From the NCBI GenBank assembly GCA_946531975.1, contig CAMNAY010000113.1, forward strand, positions 1 to 6,027: a stretch of 6,027 bases of DNA, read 5' to 3'. Every line of letters begins with the position of its first letter. Position 1 is the stretch's first letter. The notes under the pieces were generated by a model. That model saw nothing but the letters and a program-made list of their open reading frames with translations, was not told the origin of the DNA and searched no databases. The translations under genes and the position numbers were made by a program. Positions 5,233 to 6,027 of the stretch are shown here, in pieces. Source of the stretch: an uncultured Ruminococcus sp. (GTDB lineage Bacteria > Bacillota > Clostridia > Oscillospirales > Ruminococcaceae).

Positions 5233-6027
5233 TCAGTCGATATATCCCTGAAGCTTTTTGCTGCGGCTGTAATGCTTCAGCTTGCGCAGTGCCTTTGCTT
5301 CGATCTGGCGGATGCGCTCACGGGTGACGCCGAGCGCTTTGCCGACATCCTCCAGCGTCTGCTGTCTGCCGTTTTCGAGACCGTAGCGCATGCGCATGAC
5401 CTTTGCTTCCCGTTCGGTCAGTGTAGACAGCACCTCATTCAGCTGCTCCTTCAGCATGGCATTCGATGCTGCCTCATCCGGTGACGGCGCCTGATCGTCG
5501 GGGATAAAGTCGCCCAGATGCGAATCCTCCTCCTCACCGACAGGTGTTTCCAGCGATACGGGATCCTGTGCGATGCGCATGATCTCCAGCACCTTCTCCA
5601 CCGGCATTTCCAGCTTCCGCGCGATCTCCTCCGGACTTGCCTCCTGACCGGTCTCATGGAGGATCTGGCTGGAGATTTTCTTCACCTTGGTAATGCTCTC
5701 GACCATATGGACGGGAATGCGGATGGTACGCGCCTGATCGGCAAGCGCTCTGGTAATCGCCTGACGGATCCACCATGTCGCATAGGTCGAGAATTTGAAG
5801 CCCTTGGTATAGTCGAATTTATCGACCGCTTTCAGAAGACCCATATTGCCCTCCTGAATGAGGTCGAGGAACTGCATACCGCGCCCGACATACTTCTTGG
5901 CGATGCTGACCACCAGACGGAGGTTTGCCTCCGCAAGACGCTGACGCGCCGGTTCATCCTGCGAGTTTTCCGCAAGGCGGCGTGCAAGGTCGGTCTCCTC
6001 ATCGGTGGTCAGGAGCGGCACCCTGCC
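5233..6027 (-). CDS. rpoD: Second RpoD/SigA-family sigma factor, tandem paralogue, 5' partial
   Basis: The last 264 residues are visible; the frame runs off the right edge at a Gly-Arg-Val-Pro-Leu-Leu in region 1.2. Regions 2, 3 and 4 are intact. By hand alignment it is about 78% identical to the neighbouring complete sigma factor, and nearly identical through regions 2.1-2.4. The -10 contacts (visible Gln89, Thr92) and the -35 contacts (Arg236, Glu237, Gln241) are unchanged, so it should read the same promoters. Differences gather in region 3 (about 111-148), in the segment before region 4.2, and at the C terminus, where the usual Leu-Arg-His-Pro-Ser-Arg reads Leu-Lys-His-Tyr-Ser-Arg and the end is Tyr-Ile-Asp. 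Synonymous positions differ widely, so the duplication is not recent. It may be a second group 1 factor or a group 2 (non-essential) one. Its promoter and any region 1.1 lie outside the window. Confidence 0.93.
   Translation of the reverse strand, partial: GRVPLLTTDEETDLARRLAENSQDEPARQRLAEANLRLVVSIAKKYVGRGMQFLDLIQEGNMGLLKAVDKFDYTKGFKFSTYATWWIRQAITRALADQARTIRIPVHMVESITKVKKISSQILHETGQEASPEEIARKLEMPVEKVLEIMRIAQDPVSLETPVGEEEDSHLGDFIPDDQAPSPDEAASNAMLKEQLNEVLSTLTEREAKVMRMRYGLENGRQQTLEDVGKALGVTRERIRQIEAKALRKLKHYSRSKKLQGYID

Overview
The window looks like ordinary chromosome from a Gram-positive Firmicute, most plausibly a Ruminococcus-like member of the Oscillospiraceae. The reasons are strong AGGAGG ribosome binding sites, near-consensus TTGACA/TATAAT promoters, a short SigA-type primary sigma factor, a lipoprotein with a long Ser/Glu/Asn linker and cohesin-like sequence, and moderately GC-rich coding DNA. 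The lineage is inferred from gene style only. No RNA gene, insertion sequence, CRISPR array or phage marker was seen, and no gap between genes exceeds 300 bases.

Left part, plus strand (1-1943): the C-terminal end of a phosphodiester glycosidase (NAGPA/DUF2233 fold) is followed after 25 bases by a 549-residue single-pass membrane protein. That protein has a very basic, disordered cytoplasmic tail and an extracellular part whose layout recalls TcaA-like cell-envelope proteins. The two probably share a transcript, which ends at a hairpin that also serves as terminator for the convergent genes to its right.

Middle, minus strand (1947-4084): two tandem YbjN-family paralogues form a small operon with a nearly perfect sigma-A promoter. 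The promoter's position shows that both genes begin at internal ATGs rather than at the longest-frame starts. Upstream lies a lipoprotein gene with its own consensus promoter and terminator. Just behind that promoter's -35 box is a pair of 12-base direct repeats exactly 22 bases apart, a good candidate for an activator site. The lipoprotein seems to carry the two halves of a cohesin-like beta-sandwich in reversed order.

Right part, minus strand (4087-6027): two primary-type sigma-70 genes lie in tandem, 63 bases apart. The downstream copy is complete (360 residues) and has canonical RpoD/SigA features. The upstream copy runs off the right edge and is about 78% identical over the shared 264 residues. 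All the main promoter-reading residues are the same in both. This duplicated housekeeping sigma factor is the most unusual thing in the window. I see no evidence of a wholly new defence, mobile or RNA system.
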